Origin: Rhodobacteraceae bacterium Alg238-R152
GTDB taxonomy: Bacteria; Pseudomonadota; Alphaproteobacteria; Rhodobacterales; Rhodobacteraceae
Direction of reading: 5' to 3'
Assembly (NCBI GenBank): GCA_900537125.1
Contig: UNRJ01000002.1
Coordinates: 1 to 64,000 of the forward strand
DNA length: 64,000 nt
The translations under genes and the position numbers were made by a program. Below, one piece after another: positions 7,474-16,436 of the stretch; position 1 is the stretch's first letter, and the number at the start of each line of letters is the position of its first letter. The notes beneath the pieces are model-generated. The model did not search any database and was not told where the DNA came from. It saw only the letters and a program-made list of their open reading frames with translations.

Positions 7474-10089
7474 TTAATGCACGACAGCGTCATCTGGTTT
7501 TGGATTATCGCTGCTGCCCACCCGATCACCGATCAAAAGACCCTCGGCCCCAGCGCTAACAGGAACGGTGTCGCCATCCTTGATGTCCCCAGCTAGCAAC
7601 GCTTCGGCCAGCGGGTTTTGCAACGCGCGTTGCATCACGCGCTTCAGAGGCCGTGCGCCAAAGACCGGGTCATAGCCCTCGTCAGCCAGCCACTGCTTGG
7701 CGCCATCGTCCAGCTCGATACCAATCTTGCGACCGGCAAGCCGTTTTTTCAAACGAGCGAGCTGAATGTCGACGATGCCGTCCATATCCCGGCGCGCCAG
7801 ACGATCAAAGATGATGGTCTCATCCAGACGATTGAGGAACTCCGGCCGGAAGTGGGCACGTACGGCGTCCATCACATCACGGCGGGCATCGGCTGCATCC
7901 GCGCCGTCGGGCAGTTGGCTGAGCGCCTGTGCCCCAAGGTTGGAAGTCAGGATGATCAGCGTCTGCTTGAAGTCCACCGTGCGGCCCTGGCCGTCGGTCA
8001 GCACACCATCGTCGAGCACCTGCAGGAGCACGTTGAAGACATCCGGATGTGCCTTTTCGACCTCGTCAAACAGCACCACCTGATAGGGGCGACGGCGCAC
8101 GGCTTCGGTCAGAACACCACCTTCGTCGTAGCCCACATAGCCGGGAGGGGCCCCGATCAGGCGGGCGACCGCGTGTTTCTCCATGAACTCGGACATGTCG
8201 ATGCGCACCATGGCGTTGTCGTCGTCAAACAGGAACTCGGCCACAGCTTTGGTCAACTCGGTTTTCCCCACGCCGGTTGGCCCGAGGAACAAGAACGACC
8301 CAAGGGGGCGGTTCTCATCATTGAGCCCAGCGCGCGCACGGCGCACGGCGTTGGAAAGCGCGGTCACAGCGGAGTGCTGACCAATCACGCGACGGTGCAG
8401 ATCATCCTCCATACGCAGGAGTTTTTCACGCTCGCCTTCGAGCATCTTGGAGGTTGGGATTCCCGTCCACCGCTCAACCACTTGCGCGATTTGCTCTGGC
8501 CGCACAGCCTCTTCCACCGTCATTTCGCCCTCAGCATTTTCCGCCTCGTCGAGCTTTTTCTCCAAATCCGGGATCACACCATAGGACAGCTCCCCCGCGC
8601 GGGCCAAGTTGCCTTCACGTTTGGCGATATCGAGGTCCGCACGCGCCTGATCGAGCGCTTCTTTGATGTCGCGCGCACCGGCCAGCTTATCCCGGCCGGC
8701 CTGCCATTTGGCGGTCATCTCAGCGGAGCGGTCCTGCAAATCCGCGAGGTCCTTTTGCAAGGTTTCCAGCCGGTCCTTGGAAGCTGCATCATCCTCAAGC
8801 TTCAATGCCTCTTCCTCGATCTGCAGTTGCAGGATCTGACGGTCGAGTGCGTCGAGCTCTTCGGGCTTGCTGTCCACTTCCATGCGCAGGCGAGACGCGG
8901 CCTCGTCCACGAGGTCGATGGCTTTGTCTGGCAGGAAGCGGTCGGTGATGTAGCGGTGGCTCAACGTGGAGGCCGCAACCAATGCAGCGTCAGAGATGCG
9001 CACACCGTGGTGCAGCTCGTACTTCTCTTTGATGCCGCGCAGGATGGAAATGGTGTCTTCCACCGTAGGCTCTTCTACCACAACCGGTTGGAAGCGACGG
9101 GCTAGGGCCGCGTCTTTTTCCACATATTTGCGGTATTCATCTAATGTGGTTGCACCAATGCAGTGCAGCTCGCCCCGAGCCAGCGCAGGTTTGATCAGGT
9201 TGGCCGCATCCATCGCGCCCTCAGATTTGCCCGCGCCAACCAGCGTGTGCATCTCATCAATGAAGAGCAGGATTTCGCCCGCCGCTTCGTTGACTTCGGT
9301 CAGCACGGCCTTCAGGCGTTCCTCAAACTCACCGCGATACTTTGCGCCCGCAATCAGCGCACCCATGTCGAGCGACAGAAGTTTCTTGTTGCGCAGGCTT
9401 TCAGGCACATCGCCGTTCACAATGCGCAGGGCCATACCTTCGGCAATCGCGGTTTTACCCACGCCCGGTTCCCCGATCAAAACAGGGTTGTTTTTGGTGC
9501 GACGGCTCAGAACCTGCATCGCGCGGCGGATTTCATCGTCACGACCAATGATTGGGTCGATTTTGCCTTCGCTAGCGCGTTCGGTCAGGTCTTGGGCGTA
9601 TTTTTTCAACGCGTCATAGCCATCCTCAGCCGACGCAGAATCTGCGGTGCGGCCTTTGCGGATGTCGTTGATCGCTGCGTTGAGTGTTTGGGCGGTGACG
9701 TTGCCGCCGTCCAGCGCGTCTTTGGCTTTGGATTTCACCATCACCAGTGCCATCAGAATGCGCTCGACCGGCACAAAGCTGTCACCAGCTTTCTTGGCCA
9801 GCGCTTCCGCCTCCGCCAGCACTTTGGCGGTTTTGTTGTCCATGTAGGGTTGACCGGTGTCGCCAGACACTTGCGGCAGTTTACTGACCGCTGTGTCTAC
9901 TGCTTCACGCACCATTTGTGGCGCGCCGCCGGCACGGGTGATCAAATTGGCCGCAAGGCCCTGATCATCGTCCATCAATGCTTTTAGAATGTGCTCAGGC
10001 ACCAGTCGCTGGTGGTTTTCCCGCATCGCAATGGTCTGTGCAGCCTGAATAAAACCGCGGGACCGTTCCGTGAACTTGCTCAAGTCCAT
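7474..10089 (-). CDS. clpB: ATP-dependent disaggregase ClpB
   Basis: The 871-residue Hsp100 chaperone extracts and unfolds proteins from aggregates together with DnaK. The order is a Clp N domain (residues 1-145), a first AAA+ module with Walker A GEPGVGKT near residue 208 and Walker B LLFIDEMH, a long coiled-coil middle domain (about 400-530), and a second AAA+ module with GPTGVGKT near residue 605 and [14 protein letters not shown]. The length is normal for the family. It starts [13 protein letters not shown] with AAGGAGA upstream. It is a single-gene unit closed by a strong terminator. Confidence 0.97.
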   Translation of the reverse strand: MDLSKFTERSRGFIQAAQTIAMRENHQRLVPEHILKALMDDDQGLAANLITRAGGAPQMVREAVDTAVSKLPQVSGDTGQPYMDNKTAKVLAEAEALAKKAGDSFVPVERILMALVMVKSKAKDALDGGNVTAQTLNAAINDIRKGRTADSASAEDGYDALKKYAQDLTERASEGKIDPIIGRDDEIRRAMQVLSRRTKNNPVLIGEPGVGKTAIAEGMALRIVNGDVPESLRNKKLLSLDMGALIAGAKYRGEFEERLKAVLTEVNEAAGEILLFIDEMHTLVGAGKSEGAMDAANLIKPALARGELHCIGATTLDEYRKYVEKDAALARRFQPVVVEEPTVEDTISILRGIKEKYELHHGVRISDAALVAASTLSHRYITDRFLPDKAIDLVDEAASRLRMEVDSKPEELDALDRQILQLQIEEEALKLEDDAASKDRLETLQKDLADLQDRSAEMTAKWQAGRDKLAGARDIKEALDQARADLDIAKREGNLARAGELSYGVIPDLEKKLDEAENAEGEMTVEEAVRPEQIAQVVERWTGIPTSKMLEGEREKLLRMEDDLHRRVIGQHSAVTALSNAVRRARAGLNDENRPLGSFLFLGPTGVGKTELTKAVAEFLFDDDNAMVRIDMSEFMEKHAVARLIGAPPGYVGYDEGGVLTEAVRRRPYQVVLFDEVEKAHPDVFNVLLQVLDDGVLTDGQGRTVDFKQTLIILTSNLGAQALSQLPDGADAADARRDVMDAVRAHFRPEFLNRLDETIIFDRLARRDMDGIVDIQLARLKKRLAGRKIGIELDDGAKQWLADEGYDPVFGARPLKRVMQRALQNPLAEALLAGDIKDGDTVPVSAGAEGLLIGDRVGSSDNPKPDDAVVH

Positions 10090-10344
10090 GGCTATCTCTC
10101 CTTCTTGTAAGCGCCCGGTTCAGATGTGGCGCCCGCTTTGCGGCACGCCCCGATTGTGGGCCTCAAGCATGATGTGGGCAACAGCGTGAAATGAATCAAG
10201 ATGTCACACCGGGAAAATCGAATGCTTTGCAAGGGTTGCACAGGTCAGTGCGAAAATGGTGCGAAAATTCCCCTAATTTGAGACAAATTTCGCCCTATTT
10301 CGGGATCACAATGCTTGAAAGAGCAGACAAGAAAGGGCCGCACC

Positions 10345-10605
10345 ATGCATGTGACCGAGATTCAGATTTCCAACCCAACTTACCGCCAGACTTTGGGCGA
10401 GCTGTCCGCCGTGGTCAGCCTCAGCGATGACTCCCGCGACGTGCGCCTGCATTGCGCTGTCCCTGCGGAAGAAGAGCGTCCCAAAGGCGCGGGCCGTTTG
10501 GCGCTGATCAAAGAAGCATTGCGCCAGCTGAGCCGGATGCCGGAGATTCGTGGCGGCCGCGAAAAGCTGTCTTTTGCTCCAGGTGTGTATCCCAGCGAGG
10601 GTTAA
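10345..10605 (+). CDS. Conserved-looking small hypothetical protein
   Basis: The 86-residue soluble protein starts MHVTEIQISNPTYRQTLGEL. I do not recognise a named family. It reads as a real gene because its codon use matches the neighbours, it has AAAGGG upstream of the ATG at 10345, and its composition is that of a folded protein with a beta-rich start and an amphipathic middle (ALIKEALRQLSRMPEI). There is no signal peptide or membrane helix. It lies divergent from clpB and 36 bases before a membrane methyltransferase-like gene, with which it may share a transcript. Confidence 0.6.
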   Translation: MHVTEIQISNPTYRQTLGELSAVVSLSDDSRDVRLHCAVPAEEERPKGAGRLALIKEALRQLSRMPEIRGGREKLSFAPGVYPSEG

Positions 10606-10615
10606 CTGGACAGCA

Positions 10616-10640
10616 AGGCAGTCTTTGGACAGACTGCCCT
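10616..10640 (+). promoter_or_regulatory. Hairpin between the small ORF and the membrane protein gene
   Basis: GGCAGTC and GACTGCC flank an eight-base loop immediately before the ATG at 10642. There is no T run after it, so it is not a classical terminator. It would cover the ribosome-binding region of the next gene, and none of the usual purine-rich motifs is visible there. Confidence 0.4.
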
Positions 10641-10641
10641 C

Positions 10642-11343
10642 ATGGCCAGATTAGAAGATATTCGCATGCGCTCCACCTGGCGCGACATGTTTGAAGGTCA
10701 GCCCCAGCATTTGGGGCTGATTGTATTTTTGTGGCTTGGCGCCACAGCTGTTTTGGTGGCTGCGCCTGACGGACAGCGGTTTCTGGGTCTCACTGCGCAG
10801 ACATGGGCAGTTACCAGCATTGGCCTCGCAATCCTGCACCAAGTGATCGTGGCGTTTATCTTTCGAGCAGAATTACACCGCAATTTGGTCACCCGGCTGC
10901 ACGGCGAAGCGGACCTTGCCATCTGGACACGAATATTCCTGCCGCTTTTGGTCACGCGGCCAATCACTATTCTGATCACAGGGCTCGCGGATGATGTGCC
11001 CATTGGAACGCCGCACTGGCTCAATATAGGGCTGGGGCTGCTCTTTGTTGCCATTGCGATCTACGGCATGCATTCGGTGCTGACCCATTTCACCATCCAC
11101 CGCGCGGTGGGGGGCGATCATTTCCGCGAAGAGATTGCCACGCTGCCTTTGGTGGACAAAGGCATCTTCAAATACACCTCCAACGCCATGTATGGGCCGA
11201 TCTTTCTCGGACTGTGGGGCATTGCGTTTTTGTGTGACAGTTGGAATGCCTTGGTCGTGGCCGCGTTTCAGCATGTCTACATTTGGGTGCATTACTACTG
11301 CACCGAAAAGCCGGACATGGAGTGGATCTACGGCAACCGCTAA
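10642..11343 (+). CDS. Membrane methyltransferase-like protein (PEMT/ICMT-like)
   Basis: The 233-residue protein has about five hydrophobic helices and ends with a conserved-looking block KYTSNAMYGPIFLGLWG ... HYYCTEKPDMEWIYG. The layout resembles the phospholipid/isoprenylcysteine methyltransferase class of small membrane enzymes, in which a C-terminal region with paired charged residues binds SAM. A role in methylating a membrane lipid or lipid-like substrate is an inference from this resemblance. The start could be the ATG at 10642 or the one at 10666 (MRSTWRDMF). It lies 74 bases upstream of pyrF on the same strand. Confidence 0.55.
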   Translation: MARLEDIRMRSTWRDMFEGQPQHLGLIVFLWLGATAVLVAAPDGQRFLGLTAQTWAVTSIGLAILHQVIVAFIFRAELHRNLVTRLHGEADLAIWTRIFLPLLVTRPITILITGLADDVPIGTPHWLNIGLGLLFVAIAIYGMHSVLTHFTIHRAVGGDHFREEIATLPLVDKGIFKYTSNAMYGPIFLGLWGIAFLCDSWNALVVAAFQHVYIWVHYYCTEKPDMEWIYGNR

Positions 11344-11417
11344 GCCTTGCAGCACAGGGCGCACGGCGCTAGAAGGCAGACGTTTGCTTTGCCCCGAGAT
11401 AGCCCGGAGATACCACC

Positions 11418-12116
11418 ATGACCGCTGATGACCGTCTGATTGTTGCCCTTGATGTGCCAAACCTGTTGCAAGGCCAAGAACTTGTGGACCAGATTGGCGA
11501 TGCGGTCTCGTTTTACAAAATTGGCCTTGGCATGTTGACCGGCGGTGGTCTGGCATTGGCCAATGAGCTGAAGCAGGAACACGGCAAGCGCATTTTCCTC
11601 GATATGAAGCTGTTTGATATTGGTGCCACCGTGGAAGCGGCGGTGCGTGGCTTGGCGCAGTTTGATCTCGATTTCCTGACCGTTCATGGCGATCCCCATG
11701 TGGTGGCAGCAGCGAAACAAGGCGCGGCGGGTAGCAACCTTAAGATCCTCGGCGTGACCGTGTTGACGTCGCTGGATCGGGGTGATCTGGACAATTGCCT
11801 GATCAAAGACGGCGCCATTCCTGATCTGGTGACCGAGCGTGCGGGCAAGGCGTTTGAAGCCGGTGCGGACGGCGTTATTGCCTCCCCACAAGAAGCGGCG
11901 ATGATCCGGGCGTTGCCCGAAGCTAAGGGCCGTTTGATTGTGACGCCAGGTGTGCGCCCCACAGGTGCGGCTTTGGGTGATCAAAAACGCGTGGCAACTC
12001 CAGCAAGTGCGATCAAAGACGGGGCAGACCACATTGTGGTGGGCCGTCCTGTTTGGACCGCAGACGATCCACGTGCAGCCGCACAGGCAATTGTAAGTGA
12101 GTTGGCCGCGCTTTAA
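11418..12116 (+). CDS. pyrF: Orotidine 5'-phosphate decarboxylase
   Basis: The 232-residue enzyme performs the last step of UMP synthesis. The active-site motif DMKLFDIGATVEAA near residue 61 supplies the Asp-Lys-Asp charged network, and the phosphate-binding end TPGVRPTG is near residue 176. The start MTADDRLIVALDVPN is typical. Its TAA stop shares three bases (TTAA) with the stop of the convergent NUDIX gene. Confidence 0.96.
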   Translation: MTADDRLIVALDVPNLLQGQELVDQIGDAVSFYKIGLGMLTGGGLALANELKQEHGKRIFLDMKLFDIGATVEAAVRGLAQFDLDFLTVHGDPHVVAAAKQGAAGSNLKILGVTVLTSLDRGDLDNCLIKDGAIPDLVTERAGKAFEAGADGVIASPQEAAMIRALPEAKGRLIVTPGVRPTGAALGDQKRVATPASAIKDGADHIVVGRPVWTADDPRAAAQAIVSELAAL

Positions 12117-12592
12117 GCGCAGGCGGCCATGGGCAGCGTGAAATTGTTCGGATTGTCCGGATGCGTATCGGCGAGGAAATCGGCAAGACGTGTCTGGAAA
12201 TGCGGGATGCCTTTGGCATGGGTGAGATATTCGTGAGGTGACATCAGTTTGATGCGCTGCCCTTCATCGCCAAGCACAATATGCTGCGCCATCTCCGCTG
12301 GCAATTGCGCCGCAAAGAACCACGTAAAGTGATCCTGTCGCTGATAACGCCGGGCCCAAATCACTTCCTGCTCTGACAGGGTCAGGCCAATCTCTTCTTC
12401 GGTTTCGCGCAATGCACAGGTCAGCGCAGCTTCGTCGCCTTCGCGACCGCCACCGGGGAAATCCCAGTAGTCCGGCCAAGGAATGGTTGGAATGTCATCC
12501 CGTAGCACCGACACCAGCTTTTCCCCGACAAACACAATCAGTTTGGACCCGCGATAGGCCCTGTCAGGGAAGTTGGGGAATGCTATAGTCAT
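12113..12592 (-). CDS. NUDIX hydrolase
   Basis: The 159-residue protein contains a full NUDIX box, GGGREGDEAALTC...RETEEEIGL at residues 47-71, which binds the divalent metal and hydrolyses nucleoside diphosphate-linked substrates. The exact substrate cannot be read from the sequence. I chose the ATG at 12592 (MTIAFPNFPD) because the longer frame to 12661 runs back through the dinB start region. It is divergent from dinB with only 25 bases between start codons, and it converges on pyrF with overlapping stops. Confidence 0.85.
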   Translation of the reverse strand: MTIAFPNFPDRAYRGSKLIVFVGEKLVSVLRDDIPTIPWPDYWDFPGGGREGDEAALTCALRETEEEIGLTLSEQEVIWARRYQRQDHFTWFFAAQLPAEMAQHIVLGDEGQRIKLMSPHEYLTHAKGIPHFQTRLADFLADTHPDNPNNFTLPMAACA

Positions 12593-12617
12593 TGTCTCAT
12601 CCAAACGAATTGGTCCA

Positions 12618-13871
12618 ATGCCAGCAGTATGCCGCGATTGTCTTAACGAATTGGAAACCACAAAAAGGTGTCCACATTGTGGCAGCCTGCGTGTGACCTC
12701 CCATCCGGAGCTTTTTGAGCTGTCTATCGCGCATATGGATTGTGATGCGTTTTATGCAAGTGTTGAGAAACGTGATAACCCGGAGTTGATCGACAAACCG
12801 GTGATTATTGGGGGGGGCAAACGAGGGGTTGTCTCCACCGCCTGCTATGTGGCGCGCATTCGCGGGGTGCGCTCTGCGATGCCGATGTTTCAAGCGTTAA
12901 AACTCTGCCCCGACGCGGTGGTGATCAAACCACGTATGGAGGCTTATGTTGAGGTCAGTCGGGCCATCCGGGCGATGATGGATGAAATGACGCCAGTGAT
13001 TGAACCGTTGTCGCTGGACGAGGCGTTTTTGGACATGACCGGCACGGCCAAACTACATGGAGCCCCACCTGCGGTGATGTTGGCGCGGCTGACAAAACGC
13101 ATGAAAGACGAGCTGGGCGTGACTGGATCGGTGGGGCTGTCGCACAATAAGTTTCTGGCGAAAGTCGCCAGTGATCTGGACAAGCCACGTGGATTCTCGG
13201 TGATTGGCAAGGCGGAGACCGATGATTTTCTGCACGACAAACCGGTGCGGATGATCTGGGGCATTGGGCCAGTGGCGCAAGAGAACCTGGAGCGGGCGGG
13301 CATTCGCACGTTTACCGACCTGTTGCGTTGGGATCAGCAGGACCTGATCGCGCGGTTTGGCAATACCGGCTATCGGCTCTGGCATTTGGCGCGGGGCCTG
13401 GACAAGCGCAAGATCTCTGCCCATGCCCCGATGAAAAGTATCAGCAATGAAACCACGTTTTTTGAAGACACTGCCAGCACGGACATTCTGGACGGGCATT
13501 TATGGCGGTTGGCGGAGAAAGTCAGCGACCGGGCCAAGGCCAAAGATTTGGCCGGGCGTGTGGTGACGTTGAAGCTGAAGCGGGCGAATTTCTCTTCGAT
13601 CAGCCGGCGGGTGAGCCTACGCGATGCAACCCAAATGGCGGACACGCTGTATCGCACCGCACGCGGCCTGTTTGATCAGGTGGGCGATGAAGGGCCATAC
13701 CGGCTGATTGGTGTAGGTCTCGCGGATCTGGTGCCTGCGACACAGGCAGACTTGTCGGGCGATTTGCTTGATCCGCAGGCCGTGCAACGCGCCAAGGCGG
13801 AGCGCGCCACCGATGCCATTCGCGAGCGCTTTGGCTCTGACGCGATCCTCAAAGGGCGCGCAATGCGTTAA
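12618..13871 (+). CDS. dinB: DNA polymerase IV (DinB) with an N-terminal four-cysteine motif
   Basis: The 417-residue Y-family translesion polymerase contains AHMDCDAFYASVEKRDNPEL (palm metal aspartate), GGGKRGVVSTACYVAR, PLSLDEAFLDMTG (second metal site) and the SVGLSHNKFLAKVASDLDKP helix-hairpin-helix region. About 35 residues precede the normal polymerase start and carry CRDC and CPHC, which look like a small zinc ribbon. I chose the ATG at 12618 because it includes this motif; a start at 12573 would overlap the NUDIX gene. No obvious alphaproteobacterial SOS box (GTTC-N7-GTTC) is visible. The TAA stop overlaps the stop of the next, convergent gene. Confidence 0.93.
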   Translation: MPAVCRDCLNELETTKRCPHCGSLRVTSHPELFELSIAHMDCDAFYASVEKRDNPELIDKPVIIGGGKRGVVSTACYVARIRGVRSAMPMFQALKLCPDAVVIKPRMEAYVEVSRAIRAMMDEMTPVIEPLSLDEAFLDMTGTAKLHGAPPAVMLARLTKRMKDELGVTGSVGLSHNKFLAKVASDLDKPRGFSVIGKAETDDFLHDKPVRMIWGIGPVAQENLERAGIRTFTDLLRWDQQDLIARFGNTGYRLWHLARGLDKRKISAHAPMKSISNETTFFEDTASTDILDGHLWRLAEKVSDRAKAKDLAGRVVTLKLKRANFSSISRRVSLRDATQMADTLYRTARGLFDQVGDEGPYRLIGVGLADLVPATQADLSGDLLDPQAVQRAKAERATDAIRERFGSDAILKGRAMR

Positions 13872-14812
13872 CCCATGCCCTCGGGCCAGCGGCGGGGGTA
13901 TTGCGAGATACACAGCAGCACATCTGCGCCAGGCAGGACTTTGCGCACGTCGGCAATCATGGTGAGGTTAAGGTCATCGACCTGCTCTGGAGTGACGGCT
14001 TGTTTGGGGTTGTAGTAGACGCTGACCGTGTAGGTGCGGCCAAGTTTCACCACGGACATGTCGGTGAACTCTCCCGGCAGATCGGCGACTGATGCGCGCA
14101 GGGCGCGACGGGCTTTGGCGATGATGTCCGGCTGGGCAGTGACACCCAGCAACTCGCCCAATCCGCCACCCAGATCGCGCAGCACCTGACGTACGGCGAC
14201 CAGACACAGGAAGAACACCACAATGCTGTCACCAATCGGGGCAATGGGCGCGAGCACGCCATCCCCGAAGGCGTAGATCATGCCGAGACCCAGCGCGGTG
14301 GCGACCGTCATGAAACCGTCGATGGCGGCGGCTTTGCTCTCCAGCTTGAGGATATCGCTGACCTCGCCGGTTTTCTTCCACGTGTGGCGATGCACGCCCC
14401 AGAGGCCAAAACAGGTTGCGCTGATCACGATGAAGTAAATCAGCATCGGCTGGTAGTTGAGCGTTGGGATCGCCTCGCCCTGGATGTAGTTGAGGATGTT
14501 CATCACTGCCGATCCGCAGGCAAAGAGGATCAGGCCAATCAGCGACAGAGAGCGAAAGGTGACAAACACCGCCTCATCCGCAGCATAGCCCAGCGGGCGG
14601 AAACGATCCGGGGCGGCGTCAACATTTTTGCTGATCCTGCGACCAATGAAGGCTGAGGTGAACCCAATCAGGGAAAACAGCCCGTCCATCATGATGGCGG
14701 TGGAGTTGGACAGGATTGCGGCCAAAACCCCTGCCCCGCCCATAAACAGGCTGCCCGCCATAGCGATGGAGAGCGCGCGCATTTCGCGGGTTTTTATGAT
14801 TTGGGCGTCCAT
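13868..14812 (-). CDS. CDF-family cation efflux-like membrane protein, atypical site residues
   Basis: The 314-residue protein has the cation diffusion facilitator architecture: about five to six transmembrane helices (residues 12-215) and a soluble C-terminal domain with an alternating beta-alpha pattern. The first cytoplasmic loop RPLGYAADEAVF corresponds to the usual HPYGHGRAE. In helix 2 the canonical D-x-x-H-x-x-x-D pattern reads DGLFSLIG, so the histidine and second aspartate are missing. In helix 5 the canonical HxxxD reads as an alanine-rich AAAIDG. Transport activity or cation choice may therefore differ from zinc or manganese exporters. It lies 62 bases downstream of the DUF1295-like gene on the same strand. 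Confidence 0.8.
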   Translation of the reverse strand: MDAQIIKTREMRALSIAMAGSLFMGGAGVLAAILSNSTAIMMDGLFSLIGFTSAFIGRRISKNVDAAPDRFRPLGYAADEAVFVTFRSLSLIGLILFACGSAVMNILNYIQGEAIPTLNYQPMLIYFIVISATCFGLWGVHRHTWKKTGEVSDILKLESKAAAIDGFMTVATALGLGMIYAFGDGVLAPIAPIGDSIVVFFLCLVAVRQVLRDLGGGLGELLGVTAQPDIIAKARRALRASVADLPGEFTDMSVVKLGRTYTVSVYYNPKQAVTPEQVDDLNLTMIADVRKVLPGADVLLCISQYPRRWPEGMG

Positions 14813-14874
14813 GTCGGGTCCTCGCAGGTCGTGTTCCCGCCAAGATAGTGCATGGCCCGAAGTTTGCGAGGGGC

Positions 14875-15558
14875 TTAGTAGACGAAGGGGATCAGTTTTG
14901 CGGTTTTGGCGGCGTAGGCGTCAAACTCCGTGCCGTAGCGTTGGGACAGGTAGGCGTCCAACCCCGGGATGTGGAAGAAGACGAAGCCCACGGTCATGAA
15001 CAGCGGGATCACAAAGGCCAGCCAGGAGGTTGTGAGCAAGGCCCAACCGGTAAACAGGACCATGTCACCGAAGTAGTTGATATGCATGGAGTGCTTGAAC
15101 AATCCGCCAGTGTAGCAGAGGCCTTTACTGTCTGGGCGTTTCTTCCAGAGCATACGTTGCAGCTCTGATCCTGTGTTGAGGTAGGAGCCAAAGGCAATCA
15201 GCCCAAGCGACAGCATGTCCATGTCGCCAATGGGCACGGCCGTGTCACGCAAAATACCTGCGGCCAACAGGAGAAAGCCGATTTCGAACAGGGCCATGAA
15301 AGCGGACAAGCCCAAGGCTTCCGAGAGCGCCACCTTACGCTTGAGCAGGGCAAACAGCGTGATCAGGTGGCGCAGGAAATAGAGCACGGCGCAGCCAGCC
15401 AACAGTTTGGCGCGGGCGGGGTCAGCCCACTCCATCGCAAAGGCGAGCCAAAGGCAGAGGCCGACGATGGCGCCATGCAGGGCCGCAAAAATCAGCTTGG
15501 GCACAAACGAGCGATCATGGGCGCGGTCAACGCCACCTGGGGATGCAGAAGACGACAT
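14875..15558 (-). CDS. DUF1295/steroid-reductase-like membrane protein
   Basis: The 227-residue protein has about six hydrophobic helices and a C-terminal block SMHINYFGDMVLFTGWALL ... FFHIPGLDAYLSQRYGTEFDAYAAKTAKLIPFVY. This pattern is typical of the DUF1295 and isoprenylcysteine methyltransferase-like group, in which the terminal region binds a nucleotide cofactor. The substrate is unknown. I chose the ATG at 15558 (MSSSASPGGVDR); the longer frame to 15807 would run through the operator region. It diverges from a TetR gene, with two matching operator-like sites in the gap, so it is probably the regulator's target. The CDF gene may be in the same transcript. Confidence 0.7.
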   Translation of the reverse strand: MSSSASPGGVDRAHDRSFVPKLIFAALHGAIVGLCLWLAFAMEWADPARAKLLAGCAVLYFLRHLITLFALLKRKVALSEALGLSAFMALFEIGFLLLAAGILRDTAVPIGDMDMLSLGLIAFGSYLNTGSELQRMLWKKRPDSKGLCYTGGLFKHSMHINYFGDMVLFTGWALLTTSWLAFVIPLFMTVGFVFFHIPGLDAYLSQRYGTEFDAYAAKTAKLIPFVY

Positions 15559-15691
15559 AGTGAGACCTTTCAGAACAAACAGCCAAAGGCGCGACACCCG
15601 TCCGCGATCTTGCAGAGGATCCCAGCCGATACAGCGCAGGTCAGCATCACTTCGAGGCGGAAGAGAGGAGGATTGCTTGTTGGTAACATTT

Positions 15692-15711
15692 TTTAGACCA
15701 ATTGGACGAAA
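15692..15711. promoter_or_regulatory. TetR operator, distal copy
   Basis: TTTAGACCAATTGGACGAAA, an imperfect inverted repeat (TTTAGACC / GGACGAAA, six of eight positions symmetric) around a four-base centre. Sixteen to eighteen bases of it recur at 15755-15774. The TAGACC core resembles operators known for many TetR regulators. Confidence 0.7.
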
Positions 15712-15754
15712 ACAATTTCCTCCTAGACCTCCGCAGCGAGTCGTGTCAAATGAT

Positions 15755-15774
15755 TTTAGACCAAGCGGACGAAA
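15755..15774. promoter_or_regulatory. TetR operator, proximal copy
   Basis: TTTAGACCAAGCGGACGAAA, differing from the distal copy only in the centre. It starts 63 bases from the other copy, about six helical turns, and ends three bases before the TetR ATG. It thus covers the ribosome-binding region and supports autorepression. Confidence 0.7.
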
Positions 15775-15777
15775 TAG

Positions 15778-16260
15778 ATGCCGAAGATTGTTGACCATGA
15801 TGCCCACCGCGCCGACTTGGCGCTACGCGCAGCCTCCTATTTTTCCGAACATGGCTATGGCGGCGTGAGCATGCGAAAGGTGGCCACGCACCTGGGCGTT
15901 TCCAAATCGGCGCTCTATCACTACTTCCCCACCAAAGAGGCGCTGTTTCTGGCCAGCACCAAAGAGGTGATGAAATCTGTTGCGGTGCCGCAGGTTGGTG
16001 GGGTCTCTCAGGAGGCGCAGTTGCAGGCGCTGACCAAAGCTATGGCGCCGGGATTTGGCAGCGAAATGGCGCTGTTGTTTGATTATCTGCGCGGTAAATC
16101 AGCGGCTGAGATTGCCCAGGACGAGGCGATGCAGGTGTCTATGGCGGCGCACCATGCGGCGGTGGCGGAGATTGTGGGCCAAGAAGCCGCACAGGAGACG
16201 TTGGAGCGCATGATGGGGAAGCTGTTGATTGGGTATTTTCAGGGCCAAGCCGACCACTAG
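15778..16260 (+). CDS. TetR-family regulator
   Basis: This is a short 160-residue TetR protein. The helix-turn-helix is clear at residues 22-57 (GYGGVSMRKVATHLGVSKSALYHYFPTKEAL). The ligand-binding C-terminal part is only about 100 residues, shorter than the usual 130-150. It is divergent from the DUF1295-like gene and has two near-identical operators in between, so it most likely represses both itself and that gene. The ligand is unknown. The ATG at 15778 has no good purine-rich motif apart from the operator itself. Confidence 0.88.
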   Translation: MPKIVDHDAHRADLALRAASYFSEHGYGGVSMRKVATHLGVSKSALYHYFPTKEALFLASTKEVMKSVAVPQVGGVSQEAQLQALTKAMAPGFGSEMALLFDYLRGKSAAEIAQDEAMQVSMAAHHAAVAEIVGQEAAQETLERMMGKLLIGYFQGQADH

Positions 16261-16303
16261 ACCCAAAACAACATAGGGCTGCGCCAGCATGGGTAGGTGC
16301 GAA

Positions 16304-16333
16304 TGCACCTGCCGGGGGGGGCAGGCAGGTGCA
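16304..16333. repeat. Perfect ten-base hairpin after the TetR gene
   Basis: TGCACCTGCC (16304-16313) and GGCAGGTGCA (16324-16333) are exact inverted copies around a G-rich loop. It begins 44 bases past the TetR stop. There is no T run on either side, so if it ends transcription it does so in a non-canonical way. Confidence 0.5.
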
Positions 16334-16359
16334 GCCCGGCGATGCCGAGCAAAAGGGTT

Positions 16360-16391
16360 GAAAAAGAAAAGGCCCGCCGCAAGCGACGGGC
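16360..16391 (-). terminator. Terminator of uptake cluster A
   Basis: On the minus strand GCCCGTCGC pairs with GCGGCGGGC (one G-T pair) and is followed by CCTTTTCTTTTT. It lies 45 bases past the stop of the PaaK-like gene. Confidence 0.75.
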
Positions 16392-16436
16392 ATAGCCGAA
16401 GCACCCCAAAGGGCGCCGGGCTCAGGGGAAGAGGGA

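Noticed and set aside
7618..9105. 495-residue open frame on the plus strand
   Set aside because: Antisense shadow of clpB; histidine/leucine-rich with no recognisable domain.
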